This document shows, piece after piece, positions 1-11,322 of a stretch of DNA of 64,000 bases. A program made the translations under genes and the position numbers. A model generated the notes under the pieces. That model was not told where the DNA came from and made no database searches. It saw only the letters and a program-made list of their open reading frames with translations. This stretch comes from Bubalus kerabau (lineage: Eukaryota > Chordata > Mammalia > Artiodactyla > Bovidae), in NCBI RefSeq assembly GCF_029407905.1, contig NC_073628.1:62008501-62072500 (forward strand). Reading direction: 5' to 3'. The first letter of the stretch is position 1; the number at the start of each line of letters is the position of its first letter.

Positions 1-648
1 CCCAGGGGATGGAAACCCCAGCTGTTGCCAGAAGTGCTCATCCTGACATTAATCCTGGCAACTTCATGTCTCAGGATAGTATAGAGTAGAGAGGACATGA
101 TTTGGTTCAAACAGCTTCAGGATGTATTATTGCCTACATTCCAAGCTACCAAACCATGGATGTCAAGCAATGCCAAGAACAAACAAGTCTCAGAGAGACA
201 AGCTTACGAAGGTATTTTTTTAACTATAAAGTATTTTCTCCGATTTTATTCCCATGGCAACCCCAAAATAAAAATTGTCCAAGGAAAGATGTCTAACATT
301 TAGCCTGTCCATAGGTCTTTACTTGTCTATCAATGTTTCACTCTAGCTGCATCACTATTTGCCATATTCTGTTCATTAAAAAAAAACTACATCACTTAGA
401 TTTTACTTGGTAACTAGTGAAGTGGTTCTCCTTGCAGCTGATAATCACCTGAGGTCATGTTGGAAAAGTTAGGTGTCCTTTGGTGGTTATAATGATTGGG
501 GATCCTTATTGATATTCAGTTGTCAAGGACCAGGAGTTCTAACTCTAGCCTTCCTGAAATGATCAGGAGAGTCATATTCACTTGTGTAGAAAATATGAAT
601 ATTTTGTGAAAAATAGTTTATAATTATCTGATCCTAAATCTTAATTTG
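1..648. other. unclassified AT-rich DNA
   Basis: I see no recognisable repeat or coding pattern here. Two overlapping open frames of 64-68 codons start near position 100, but they carry no domain and lie in different frames of the same stretch, as chance frames do. Confidence 0.5.
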
Positions 649-853
649 GACTTCCCTGGTGTCTCAGTGTTAAAGAATCCCCCTGCCAATGTAAGAGAGG
701 CAAGACACTTGGGTTTGATCCCTGGATCAGGAAGATCCCCTGGAGTACATAATGGCAACTCATTCTAGAATTCTTGGTTTGAAAATGCCTAGAGGGCTAC
801 AGTCCATGGGGTTGAAAAGAGTCTGACATGATTGAAGTGACGAAACAACAATA
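649..853 (+). mobile_element. Bov-tA SINE
   Basis: The stretch begins with the tRNA-derived head (CTTCCCTGGTGTCTCAG, CCTGCCAATG, GGTTTGATCCCTGG) and continues into the BovB-derived body (CAGTCCATGGGGTTGAAAAG, then a degenerate CTGACATGATTGAAGTGAC). Both head and body are present, so the copy is essentially full length but well diverged. Confidence 0.93.
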
Positions 854-928
854 AATCCTAATGTATGAAAACATGCTTTTGCACAGCTTTAATTCTTTTC
901 ACTGAATTTTCCAGGAATGCATTTACAT

Positions 929-1016
929 TGTACTTTGACCTGAAACTTTATCAAGTTTTATCAAATCTTTATCAAGTTTATCAAAGTTTGTACTTTGATC
1001 TGAATATTTATCAAGA
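929..1016. repeat. short imperfect direct repeat
   Basis: The phrase TGTACTTTGAYCTGAA followed by TTTATCAAG occurs twice about 55 bases apart, with further TTTATCAAG units between. It looks like local slippage duplication. Confidence 0.6.
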
Positions 1017-1101
1017 GTTGTTCTTAATTTAGAAAAAAATATCATATGATGGAGGACACTGGCACCCATGGTAGAATTTTAAATGTATCAGACTGCATTC
1101 C

Positions 1102-1233
1102 GTGTTGTGTGCTCAGTCACTCAGCTGTGTCCAACTCTGTGACTTCATGGACTGTAGCTCACCAGGCTCCTCTGTCCATGGGATTTCTCAGACAAGAATA
1201 CTGGAGTGGGTTGCCTTTTCATACTCTAAGGAA
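1102..1233 (-). mobile_element. Bov-tA/BovA SINE, 5'-truncated
   Basis: This is the BovB-derived body in antisense (GTGCTCAGTCACTCAG, CCAGGCTCCTCTGTCCATGG, ACTGGAGTGGGTTGCC) without the tRNA head. TGCATTCC at 1094-1101 and TGCAATCC at 1234-1241 are a plausible eight-base target-site duplication with one mismatch. Confidence 0.88.
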
Positions 1234-1431
1234 TGCAATCCATGTTAAGGCCTTTCATATAAATATCACACTACTTTTTTTTCTGTGACTTTTTCTTTTA
1301 TATAGTATAACAGCATATAAATTCATAGTAATTTAATTAATCTGTTATTTTATAAATAATTCTTTGTTTCCAGTGTTTGCTATTATCTTTTCTAAGAACT
1401 ACTGTAATTATTTTTGGACATGTCTACATGT

Positions 1432-1795
1432 TGCAATATTTGTGTCTTCCCAAAATTCTTATATTGATATCCTAACCCTCAAGATGATGCTATACAAAGT
1501 GAAGTCTTTGGGATTTGATTAGGGTGTGAATGGGAAGCCCTCATGAATAGGAGAGCTTGAATAGTACCCTTGTAGGTAAATTCTGAAAGATCTCCTTCCT
1601 CCCTTCCACCTTGTGAGGTTACAACTAGAAGCTGCTTTCTACAAACCAGAAGTTCAGTTCTCACCAGAATCTGACCATACTGGCACCCTGATACTGGACT
1701 GCCAGGCTCCAGAATTATAGGAAATAAAGTCTGTTATTTACAAACCACATAACCTATGGTATTTTTGTGAGTCAAGTTAGCTCATGACTCTACTT
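1432..1795 (+). mobile_element. solo LTR of the ERVL-MaLR group (MLT1/MST type)
   Basis: The order of motifs matches MaLR LTRs: CCCAAAATTC, then CCTAACCCTCAAGATGATG, GGGAAGCCCTCATGAATAGG, CCTTCCACCTTGTGAGG, CTCACCAGAATCTGACC, CCAGGCTCCAGAATTATAGG, an AATAAA signal near 1723 and a CCTATGGTATTTTTGTGA end. No internal or second LTR copy was seen, so it is probably a solo LTR. Family placement is from memory of the consensus. Confidence 0.82.
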
Positions 1796-1935
1796 TAGAC
1801 AATGACAAGACTTCACAGATATTCACCTGGACTTTCTGTTATAAAGTTTGTGCAGGAATGATATTCAGGATATTTAATGACTGTAATGTCACAGGTAGTG
1901 CCCTATTAGGATGGAGGCCAGCAATCAGCAACTTA

Positions 1936-2880
1936 CTTAGGTGGTTTGAGTTATCTCTGTTTTCTTAATATATACATGTATTGCTATAAACTTTTTCTAA
2001 GAACTACTTTTGCAGTGTCTTTTAGGTTTTGGTGTGTGGTGTGTCCATTTTCATTTCTTTCTCAGTATTATCTGAGTTCCCTTTTTGATTTCTTCTTTGA
2101 TCCACTGGTTTTTCAGGAGTGTGTTGTTTAGTTTTAATGTGTGTTGTTTAGTTTCAACATGTCTGTAAATTTTCCAACTTTTCCTCTTAATGTTGATTTC
2201 TAGTTTCATACCATTTTGATCAGAGAAGACACTTGGTTTGATTTTAATATTTCTAAACTTTCTATGACTTTTTTGCCCAATCTCAGGATCTATCATGGAG
2301 ACTGTTCCATGTGCACTTGAGAATAATATGTATTCTGCTGCTGTTGGACGAATATACATATATGTGTAATATATATATGATGTATATATGATCCACTTAA
2401 AGTACAGTTCAAGTCCAACATTTACTTGTTGATTTTCTGTATGGATGATCTATTGATTGTTGAAAGGGAGGTATTCAAATCCCCTACTATTCATGTATCG
2501 TTGCCTATCATTTCAGTTTTATTAATATTTACTTACTATAAACAGGTGTTCTAATGTTGGGTGTATATATATTTACAATTGTTATATTTTTGATGAGTTG
2601 AACTGCACTAAATAAGTTTTTCTGTCTGCATGGTTTATTTCTCTGTTTCTTTAAAGTTGAAGTGGATCTTTTATAGACATCATATCATTCAGTCTTCTCT
2701 GTCAGCTTCTCTGACCTTTACTAGTTGTCTTCAGGTGGGAGATATTAATACTTGCCATTGGTCCAATTTATATCTAGGTCTTTCTCCTACCTTGTTTGGA
2801 TACACCTATTCCATGCTTCTTGCTCCCTCTTGTGACAGAATTCTTAAGCTTTTATATTTTCTCTAGATCTTACTACTTAC
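1936..2880 (-). mobile_element. old L1 fragment, endonuclease part of ORF2 (antisense)
   Basis: The minus strand from 2359 to 2051 encodes a decayed 102-residue stretch resembling the end of the L1 ORF2 endonuclease domain, with an S-(A/V)-H-G-T...ID...G-K block followed by FSDQNGMKLEIN and LNNTLLKNQW. Sequence to the right, antisense to the D-F-N-T-P region, is the more N-terminal part, which fits minus orientation. It is diverged, consistent with an L1M-age copy. Confidence 0.85.
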
Positions 2881-3790
2881 CAGACCAGTTGCTGAAAAAC
2901 CAATCTTTTGTTTTCTTAAAGGCAGCACTTCAGTTCATTTGTGAGTTTCTTCTTTGACCACAGACCCTGGCCTTTTTCTGTGTGTACTCCCTTTCTACCA
3001 AAACTTGTTCTCCCTGCAGCCCACAGAAGAACACACAAGGAGCTGGTCTCAGAGTGGGAGGCCGTTTGGGTTGACATTTACCACATCACTGTTGCCATGA
3101 GGGCCTGGTAAGGGTCATCCTTATGTGAGGATTTTCCAGTGACTCATGGATGGGTTTCCTGCTAGAGGTCAGAACACAAGAGGGACCACATCCATTTAAC
3201 AAACAACAGTATTCTTATCTTCCTCTCTCAGGAACCCCTTCCTCCTCCTAGTCCTGGGGATTCCACCTTCATACTTGGTGCTATGGGAGATAAATGAGTT
3301 TTTATAGCAGTGTCCTGCAAACTAGGGAAGTCAGGAGCTCACTTATGTTCTCCCATCTCCCAAGGGAAAAGTCACCATTGACTAGTTCAACTGCACACTG
3401 CACCTCCTGGGGGACAGGTGATGATGACAAAGTTCTTCTTACGCTCTCCAGTGTGTCCAAACTTGTATATATCTTTTTTATTGCAGTGAAGTGCTGGAAG
3501 CTGTCCTTAGTAACTTGGACTTCTACAAAGTTTCCTTTGTCTGCAGGTATGTGACCAAGTTAGCACTCTCCAGTTTTCCATAACTGTGGCCAAAAAAGAT
3601 TGAGCAGGTTCACAGATTCCTACTGGTTTTGCTGCTTTACTGAGTTCTGTCCACCTGGTGCACAGGTGGGTGATACTCTTCTCAGGTCCTTACTTCTCCC
3701 AGGTCCCTTGGAAGATGGTGTTGGATTCAGTATCTCCAACAGAGATACCTTTGTTCATATATGGATGCTGAATTTTAGTTCTTAAATGAT
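2881..3790. other. unclassified, possibly old L1 untranslated sequence
   Basis: This moderately GC-rich stretch lies between two antisense L1 fragments and has no open frame with recognisable domains. It could be L1 untranslated sequence, but I cannot place it in a family by eye. Confidence 0.35.
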
Positions 3791-4330
3791 GGGGCAGATA
3801 AGAGGGACTCTCATACTGTCTTGATGCTGACATCATTCACTGTAGGACACTTTGCTTAACTATTTATCCTTTGAGAGAGATCTAAGTTGTTTCAAGTTTT
3901 TGACTGTTATGACTAAAGCTTTTATAAACATTTATTTTCAAGTTTTTATGTTGATACATATTTTTATTTCTCTAGGAATATTGTCTAAAATTGCGATTAT
4001 TGGATTGTATGGTAGTTGCATGCTGAGTTATTTAAGAAACTAAACTGTTTTCTAGAAGCTCCTTGTTTCATATTCCTATCAGCAATGTTTGAGTTGCTGT
4101 CTGTTCTTACCAACATTTGGAATTGTTGCTAGTTGTTTTTTAGAAGCCCTAGAGATAGATATGATATCCATTGTGGTTTTAATTTGCATTTTCCCAAAGT
4201 TTAACGAAGTTGAACATGTTTTCATGTATTCATTTGCCATCTGTATATCATCTGTGGGGAAATGTCCCTTCTTATCCTTTGCTTATTTTCTAATTGGATC
4301 ATTTTTACCTCTTGAGTTTTGACAAAACTT
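3791..4330 (-). mobile_element. old L1 fragment, ORF2 C-terminal part (antisense)
   Basis: Antisense L1 landmarks are present, including TTTATAAACATTTATTTTCA, the ATTGTGGTTTTAATTTGCAT block (antisense of the conserved M-Q-I-K-T-T region) and the AACATGTTTTCATGTATTCA block. In minus orientation the C-terminal part should lie left of the endonuclease part, but here it lies right of it. This is therefore a different insertion from 1936-2880. Confidence 0.82.
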
Positions 4331-4478
4331 TACACAATCTAACAAAGGATAGATACTATCTTTATTATATGTGTAACTTTTATATATTTTCTTTAGTGTA
4401 GCTTGCATATATTTTCATTCTCTTAACTGTACTTTCACAGACCAAATGCTTTTAAGTTGGAAGTACAGTTTGTCAGTA

Positions 4479-5081
4479 CTCATATAAATTATAAAATTTT
4501 GGGTGTCCAAAATGACTGCAGATGTGACTGCAACCATGAAATGAAAAGACAGTTCCTCCTTGGAAGAAAAACATGACCAACCTACACAGCATATTAAAAA
4601 GCAGAGACGTTACTCTACCAACAAAAGTCTGTCTAGTGAAAGCTATGTTTTTTCCAATAGTCATATGGATATGAGAGTTCAAACATAAAGAAAACTGAGT
4701 GCCAAAGGATTGATGCTTTTGAACTGTGGTGTTAGAGAAGACTCTTGAGAGTCCCTTGGACACCAAGGAGATCCCACCAGTCCATCCTAAAGATCAGTCC
4801 TGAGTGTTCATTGGAAGGACTGATGCTGAAGCTGAAACTCCAGTACTTTCACTACCTGATGTGAAGAACTGACTCATTGGAAAAGACCCTGATATTGGGT
4901 AAGATTGAGGACAGGAGGAGAAAGGGATGACAGAGGATAAGATGGTTGGATGGCATCACTGACTCAGTGACCATGAGTTTGAGAAAGCTCCGGCAGTTGG
5001 TGATGGACAGGGAAGACTGGCATGCTGCTGTTCATGGAGTCACAAAGATTCAGACATACCTGAGCAACTGAACTGAACTGA
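4479..5081 (+). mobile_element. BovB LINE 3' end
   Basis: Sense BovB 3' sequence runs from the region encoding G-S-K-I-T-A-D through A-F-E-L-W-C-W-R-R to the characteristic CTGAACTGAACTGAAC tail. The reading frame is broken by many changes. ACAGTTTGTCAGTA at 4465-4478 and ACAGTATGACAGTA at 5082-5095 form a 14-base target-site duplication with two mismatches. Confidence 0.92.
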
Positions 5082-5204
5082 ACAGTATGACAGTAATTTT
5101 ATAAACTATATTTCTTGTGTCAAGTTTAATGTGAGGATTAAAAGGATCTATGCCTTCCCTAGATCCCAGTGTTACTCCTATATGCTTTTTCTAAAATGAG
5201 GTAG

Positions 5205-5382
5205 GGGCTTCCCTGGTGGCTCAGACAGTAAAGCATCTGCCTGCAATGCGGGAGACCTGGGTATGATCCCTGGACTGGGAAGATCCCCTGGAGGAAGGCA
5301 TGGCAATCCACTCCAGTATTGTTATGTTTTTTTTTTTTTTCCCCAGGTGGATTCTTTACTGACTAAGCCACCAAGGAAGCCC
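5205..5382. mobile_element. Bov-tA head with inverted head fragment (fold-back SINE)
   Basis: A plus-strand Bov-tA begins at 5205 (GGGCTTCCCTGGTGGCTCAG) and runs to about 5321. After a run of T at 5327-5340, a second piece at 5344-5382 is the same tRNA head in reverse (GGATTCTTTACTGAC, AAGCCACCAAGGAAGCCC). The ends are complementary over roughly 40 bases and could form a hairpin. Confidence 0.85.
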
Positions 5383-6985
5383 TATTTTTTTAAACTATAG
5401 TAACTATAATTTATAAATATAGATAGATTTCAAATTATATATATATCCAAATTATAGAGATACAGATAGATATAAAAAGATCCATAGATAGGTCCTAATT
5501 TTTAGTCAGCCCATCACTATATGATGGTACATGATAAAATATTTCATCCTGTTAGTAATTTATTTAATGTTACAATTATATGAATCTTATAGTCAGACTT
5601 ATTGAGCTTTAAAACCTGAATTTGGCAATTATAGCTGATTAAACTTGTTTGTGCTATGATTTTCTCAAACTAGAAAATGAGGTTTAAAGTGAGAAAAATA
5701 GTATATTCAAAATCTCAGCAGGAGCCTAGCAAAAAATAATTGATATAATATCAATTATTTTATTACCTAAGAGTAAAACTCTTTATCCTGTACTTTAAAA
5801 AAATCATTGTCTGATTATTTTTCTCAAATTTATGAGTGGCAGAGTTGATTTGATTATGGAGGAAAAATGGTCTGAGGCTAAAGTGAGGAAAGAATACAGT
5901 ATCATTCATCAGTGCCTAATGGGTATGCAGAAACCGTGAGTAAACTTGTTTGCAGCTTTCCATGTAAAATGAATGAATAATAAAATGAAAATCATAATAG
6001 CCTGATTGTAAAAAAAAACTGCTGTTGAAGTTTGTTTTCATCCATGATATACCTGAGGGGAAAATGTATTAGAATATGATAAATTTGGGCTGCTTTTTTG
6101 GTTATTTTTCCTATAAGAAATAGCCTCTGATACTCTAATCTTCTTGGGTTTTCCTCAAGCTATCACACTAAGTAGAATCCTTGTATTCTGCCCCAATTAT
6201 AACATTCCTAGAGTCCCACTTCAGAACTGCAGTGAACTGTTTCTAAAGGCGGTTAACCAGAGATCAGAGGGCGACCCCCTACTATTAAGCAGTACTTCAA
6301 CAGATAGCACAGTGAAGGCAATTTATTTTCTTAACTTTGTATTTGCCATCCCACAGAGGGAGGTGCAATACTTATTGGTACTCATTTCTCTTCATTGTAG
6401 AGGTAAAATGGAGCAAGTAAAATTATCTCAGATATAGTCCCCCAAAGAATTAAACTCTCCAAAAGGCCCTGAGTACTCAGTGTTTAGAGAATTTAAAATT
6501 AAATCTTTGGTGGAACTGCATAAAATAGATCATGGGATTTCTTCTCTCTATTAGTGTATAAAATGTTTATGGAGAATCAAATGAAAGAGGTTATACTCTT
6601 TATATTTTATATACTATATAGTAACCATTTTTCTCATTGATTCAAATTCTGTGGTAAGTTTTAATTGTGCAATTTAAATATAATTCTTTAAATAAAAATT
6701 GTAGAAACAAGTTGAACAGCATATGTGATTTTTCTTGGAGTGATTATTTATAGTTTACCATTACTTCTGATGTATAATGTTTCAAAAGAAAATATTGGGG
6801 GAGAAACAGACCTGTTCATAATCAAATAGATGAACTGTCAGTGATGGAGCCATGATTAGAAATGATAACCCCTGAGATTTTTCTGAGAACCTATTGCTGT
6901 ACACTGTTTGGTTTTCATGTGTCATTAAGTAATAAACCTACTTGTGGCTGTCACAGCACTTGCCAGCATGATAAACAAAGGAATT
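5383..6985. other. unclassified AT-rich DNA
   Basis: I see no clear repeat or gene. A 97-codon frame at 6144-6437 has no domain. Two short stretches (about 6390-6430 and 6815-6865) faintly resemble the MIR core, but too weakly to call. Confidence 0.45.
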
Positions 6986-6988
6986 CCA

Positions 6989-7014
6989 AAATAATAATAA
7001 TAATAATAATAATA
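6989..7014. repeat. (AAT)n microsatellite
   Basis: About eight uninterrupted AAT units. Confidence 0.95.
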
Positions 7015-7042
7015 AGCTAAACTAATAGTGTTCTGGTAATGG

Positions 7043-7091
7043 TTAGCTTGAGATATTCTTTTTTTTTTTTTTTTTTAGCTTGAGATATTCT
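7043..7091. repeat. poly-T run flanked by 17-base direct repeats
   Basis: TTAGCTTGAGATATTCT occurs at 7043-7059 and again, perfectly, at 7075-7091, with only T between them. This has the form of a target-site duplication around a poly-A tail inserted in antisense. Confidence 0.85.
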
Positions 7092-7270
7092 AAGCTAACT
7101 ATTTCACTATAGATATGTTATGTTTTTCCTGGTTTCTGTGTCTAATTTGTATTATTTCATTACTTAAGAGATACCCTGAGTGTAAATTATTGTTACTAAA
7201 GCAAATGACTGCTAATGATCAGAGCTGTGAATGGTCCAATAAAAATAAAATAGAAATCAAGATAATAACT

Positions 7271-7697
7271 GGAGCTTATTATACAGAGTGAAGTAAGCCA
7301 GAAAGAAAAACACCAATACAATATACTAACTCATATATATGGAATTTAGAAAGATGGTAACAATAACCCTGTATACGAGACAGCAAAAGAGACACTGATG
7401 TATAGAACAGTCTTTTGGACTCTGGGAGAGGGAGAGGGTGGGATGATTTGGGAGAATGCCATTGAAATATGTATAATATCATATATGAAACGAGTCGCCA
7501 GTCCAGGTTCGATGCACGATACTGGTTGCTTGGGGCTGGTGCAATGGGATTACCCAGAGGGATGGTATGGGGAGGGAGGAGGGAGGAGGGTTCAGGATGG
7601 GGAACACATGTATACCTATGGCGGATTCATTTCAATATATGGCAAAACCAATACAATATTGTAAAGTTAAAAAATAAAATAAAAGTTAAAAAAAAAG
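7271..7697 (+). mobile_element. bovine-type L1 3' end (ORF2 tail and 3' UTR)
   Basis: The sequence starts in the last codons of ORF2 (TTATACAGAGTGAAGTAAGC), passes GAATTTAGAAAGATGGTAAC, the GTATACGAGACAGC block and TCTGGGAGAGGGAGAGG, then the polypurine tract at 7569-7590. It ends in GGCAAAACCAATACAATATT plus an A-rich tail. It is close to the other bovine L1 3' ends in this window, so relatively young. Confidence 0.93.
7569..7590 (+). other. polypurine tract with G-quadruplex pattern
   Basis: Four or more runs of at least three G, separated by one to four bases, lie in the L1 3' UTR. Such a tract is a normal part of mammalian L1 3' UTRs. Confidence 0.75.
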
Positions 7698-7895
7698 ATA
7701 ATATTATCATTTCCTTAAATAAGGTAAGGGGATAATAAGGCAATAATAATATTAATCTGTAATGACTTACCTCAATTTTAGTGATGATTTATCTGCACTC
7801 AGATATGCCATTACTCCAAATGTTCATTTATACATTTAATTTCATAATATTTTTATTATTTACCTTTTAAGGTAGGAAGCAAATTATACTCTATT

Positions 7896-8945
7896 ATTTT
7901 TCTTTTTTTATTGATGTATCGGTGACTTACAACATAGTACATTGTCCTGTACTATATAGGAAAGTGCCTCAGTTATACATATATATACAATCTTTTTAAC
8001 TATTTTTTTTCCATTATAGTTTATCACAGGATGGAGAGTATAGTGCTACACATTAGGACTTTGCTCTTTGTCCATTCTAAATGTAATAGTTCACATCTAC
8101 TCCCAATACCAAACTCCCAGTCCATCCCTCTCCCTCTCCCCCTACCCTTGGCAACCACAATTCTGTTCTTTATGTCTATGAATCTATTTCTGTTTTGCAG
8201 ATAAGTTCATTTGCATCATATTTTAGATTCCACATATAAGTAATATTGTATAATACTTATCTTTCTCCTTCTGACTTATTTCACTCAGTATGACAATTTC
8301 TGGGTCCATCCATGTTGCAATAAATGGCATTATTTCATTCTTTTTTATAGCTGAACAGTATTCCATTGTATATTTGTACCACATCTACTTTATCCATTTA
8401 TCTGTCAATGGAATTTAGATTGTTTCCATGTTTCAGGTACTGTCAATAGTGCTGCTATGAACATAAGTGTACTTGTGTCTTTTTGGATTATAGTTATGTT
8501 TGTTTATCTGCCAGAAGTGGGATTGCTGTATCATATGGTAATTCTATTTTTAGTTTTCTGAAGAATCTCCATACTGTTTTCCATAGTAGCTGTACCAGCT
8601 TACATTCCCTCCTACAGTGAAGCAGGGTTCCCGTCTCTCCACACCCTCTCCAGCACTTGTTATTTGTAGATTTTTTTTAATTTATTTATTTTAATTAGAG
8701 TCTAAGTACTTTACAATATTGTATTGGTTTTGCCATACATCAATATGAATCCACCACGGGTGTACATGTGTTCCCAATCCTGAACCCCCCTCCCACTTCC
8801 CTTCCCATGCCATCCCTCTGGGTCATCCCAGTGCACCAGCCCCAAGCAGCCTGTATCCTGCATCAAACCTGGACTGGTGATTCGATGGCATTCTGACCTG
8901 TTTAATGCAGTTACTCACTGTAGTTTTAATTTGCATTTTTCAAAC
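7896..8945 (-). mobile_element. old L1 3' half in antisense, split by a younger L1
   Basis: Antisense L1 3' sequence is continuous from about 7896 (TTTTTATTGATGTATCGGTG) through CTGAACAGTATTCCATTGTA and CTCTCCAGCACTTGTTATTTG. It is interrupted at about 8670-8883 and resumes with GGCATTCTGACC...TTTTAATTTGCATTTTTC. The interruption falls inside one recognisable L1 sequence, so the insertion is nested. Confidence 0.88.
8670..8883 (-). mobile_element. bovine-type L1 3' UTR, nested insertion
   Basis: The antisense 3' UTR has the TTTACAATATTGTATTGG block, TTTGCCATACATCAATATG, the polypyrimidine tract (CCCCCCTCCCAC) and CACCAGCCCCAAGCAGCC. It is 5'-truncated and sits within the older L1 at 7896-8945. 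Confidence 0.92.
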
Positions 8946-9519
8946 AAAACTGAAATATGAAACTCATAAATGGAAGAAAAGCAGTGACCAGAAACTGATT
9001 CTGAATGGGTCCAGACAATAATTTAGTGAAGAAATTTCTTCAAAGAAAACATTACAATTATGTTCAAAGAAGGAAAGAAAATTATTCCATTATTGAATTA
9101 ATAAATAAAAAAAAAGTTAACAGAAAACTTTAAGAAAGAACCACATGGAAATTCTAAAGACAAAAGTTATAATAATAGCAATGAAAATTTCACAAGTTAG
9201 AATCAAAAGGAAATCTGAGTTTGTGGAAGAAAGAAGCAGTAAACTTAATTATAGATTAGTTATCACTCTGAAGAACAAAAAAATAAAGATGAAAAGAAAA
9301 TGAATGGAATCTCACAAAACTGTTAGAATATATCAAGTGTTCCAAAGTTTGTGTGAAATCATGGTTTCAAAAGTGGGGGTGGGGAGTGGAAATAAAACTC
9401 AAAATAATAATGATTAAAAATGTCCATATTTGTTTAAAACATTGATTTACAGCCCCATGAACTCAATAAATTCAAAGTAAAATAAAAACAGCACACCACA
9501 TTGTGGTACTCTAGATATA
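8946..9519. other. unclassified A-rich DNA
   Basis: The plus strand is A-rich with no open frame or repeat that I can name. Confidence 0.4.
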
Positions 9520-10220
9520 GTACTCCCAAAAGATGTTCATGTCTTAACCTCCAGAATCCATTAATAAGTTACTTTACATAGCAAAAGAGATTGCAGAAGT
9601 ACTTGAATTAAGAATTTTGAAATATAAAGATTATTCTGCATTATCCATGATGGCCCTACACAATAAGAGGGAGCTTGATGGGTCAAAATAATGAGATTTA
9701 TGGATAGTGTAACATGGAAACTTACATTATTATATGCAAAATAGATACCAGTGGGAATTGGCAGTATGTCTCAGAGAATTCATACAGGGGCTCTGTATCA
9801 ACCTGCAGGGGTGGGATGGGGAGAGAGATGGGAGGGAGGTTCAAGAGGGAGAGGACATATGCATACCTATGGCTGTTGAGGTTTGACAGAAAACAACAAA
9901 ATTCTGTAAAGCAACTATCCTTCAATTAAAACATAATTAAATAAAAATGGCATATGACAATGGAAGTAAAGCTGGAGTGAGCTGCTTTGAAGATGAAAGA
10001 AAGAACCACAAGTCAGGGACTGCAGATGGATTGCATAAACTGGAAAAAAAAGAAATAGATTCTCCCCTGAAGGAACAGAGCACCACTCACACATTGATTT
10101 CAGTCTGGTAAGACACCTTTCAAAACTATAACCTCAGGAACTATAAGATAATTGATTTGTGCTGTTTTCAGCCATTAAGTTTGTGGTAATTTGTTATAGT
10201 AGCAGTAGAAAATTAACATG
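9520..10220 (+). mobile_element. old LTR-like mammalian repeat, split by an L1 tail
   Basis: The left part (CCAAAAGATGTTCATGTCTTAACC, GCAAAAGAGATTGCAGA, AAGATTATTCTGCATTATCC) and the right part (AGATTCTCCCCTGAAGGAAC, CCATTAAGTTTGTGGTAATT, TGTTATAGTAGCAGTAG) match the two ends of a common mammalian LTR-type repeat in the correct order. The exact family is uncertain. The middle (about 9697-9951) is a later L1 insertion. Confidence 0.65.
9697..9951 (+). mobile_element. L1 3' end, nested insertion
   Basis: L1 3' UTR features include GGGGTGGGATGGGGAGAGAG, GGACATATGCATACC, GAAAACAACAAAATTCTG, TAAAGCAACTATCCTTCAAT and an A-rich end. It differs from the youngest bovine L1 tails, so it belongs to an older subfamily. 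Confidence 0.85.
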
Positions 10221-10431
10221 CATATGTATACACATCATAGTAAAATTGACAAGAGTCAAAAATAAGGGAAAATAGTTAAAATAGTAAGAGGAAAATAATT
10301 TATAGCTGGGAGCAAAATATTAACGCTGACTTCAAATCAGGAAAAGTAGAGTCTAGAAGACAATAGAATGACATTGTCAGAGTGCTAAAATGTGCTGACA
10401 ATGATTTAGACAGCAAGACCTTTGATTTTAA

Positions 10432-11020
10432 AGGCACTGTTTACAATAGCCAGGACATGGAAACAATCTAAATGTCCACCAATGGAGGAATAGATAACTA
10501 AGATGTGGTACATATATACAATGGACAGCCACAAAAAGGAATAGAATCAGGTCATTTGTGGAGACATAGATGGACCTAACAAATGTCATACTGAGTGAAA
10601 TAAGTCAGAAGAAGAATACAAATATTGTATATTTATGCATGCATGGGGAATCCAGAAAAATGATATAGATTATCTTATTTGATAGCAGAAATGGAGACAC
10701 AAATCAAGAAAACAAATGCATGGATACCAACAGGAAAAAGGGGATGGAATGAATTGGAAGGCTGACACTGGCACACATACACTACTGATACTATGTGCAA
10801 CATAGATGATTAATGAGAACATAGATGACTAGTGAGAATATACTGCACAGCACAGGGAACTCTACTTACTGCTCTGTGGTAACCTAAACGGGAAGGAAGT
10901 CCAAAAGGGAGGGGATATATGCATATGTATGGCCGATTCATTTTTCTGTTCAATAAAAATGAACATAACATTATAAAGCAACTATATTCCAATAAAATTA
11001 ATTTTAAACATTAAAATAAA
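10432..11020 (+). mobile_element. L1 3' end (ORF2 C-terminus and 3' UTR)
   Basis: Sense L1 runs from TTTACAATAGCCAGGACATG (the conserved I-A-R-T-W region of ORF2) through ACTGAGTGAAATAAGTCAG into a 3' UTR with CTGCACAGCACAGGGAACTC and the final ATAAAGCAACTATATTCC. The ORF is disrupted by in-frame stops. Confidence 0.9.
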
Positions 11021-11189
11021 TAAAGACCCAATCCTTCTCAGTCTCTTTAAGGCTATTTCCGCTGATATAGATATTCAGACACTGGCCCCCTTTTTATGGA
11101 CTGGTGCCTTGATATTTTTCCTTGTTCTAGTGATTCTTGATTTCTAGTTACTAAAATATTGACACACACACGAAAGAAAAAAAAAAGTG

Positions 11190-11322
11190 GAGTAATGAAT
11201 GTACTTATTAAATAGATGGGAAGAATCTCTTGACAATATATATCAAGTCACCATGATGTGCAATTTAAATAGCTCACAGTTTTATATGTCAATTAAACCT
11301 CAATAAAACTAAACAAAAAAAT
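11190..11322 (+). mobile_element. old L1 3' terminus
   Basis: GATGTGCAATTTAAATAGCTCAC, GTTTTATATGTCAATTAAACC and CTCAATAAAACT match the terminal 3' UTR of older L1 subfamilies and are followed by an A-rich end. Confidence 0.7.

Noticed and set aside
97..303. Two overlapping 64-68 codon frames near the window start
   Set aside because: They occupy different frames of the same DNA and show no domain or signal peptide. Length is within chance expectation.
1046..1288. 80-codon plus-strand frame
   Set aside because: Its middle is the antisense Bov-tA body (the recurring S-M-G-F-x-R-Q-E-Y-W-S-G-L-P-F phrase), a well-known false frame from this SINE.
5205..5310. tRNA-like sequence at SINE heads as possible tRNA genes
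   Set aside because: The heads are fused to BovB-derived bodies and lack a complete, paired cloverleaf, so they are SINE promoters and not tRNA genes.
6144..6437. 97-codon frame as a possible small gene
   Set aside because: No domain, no upstream context and a low-complexity start. There is nothing to distinguish it from chance.
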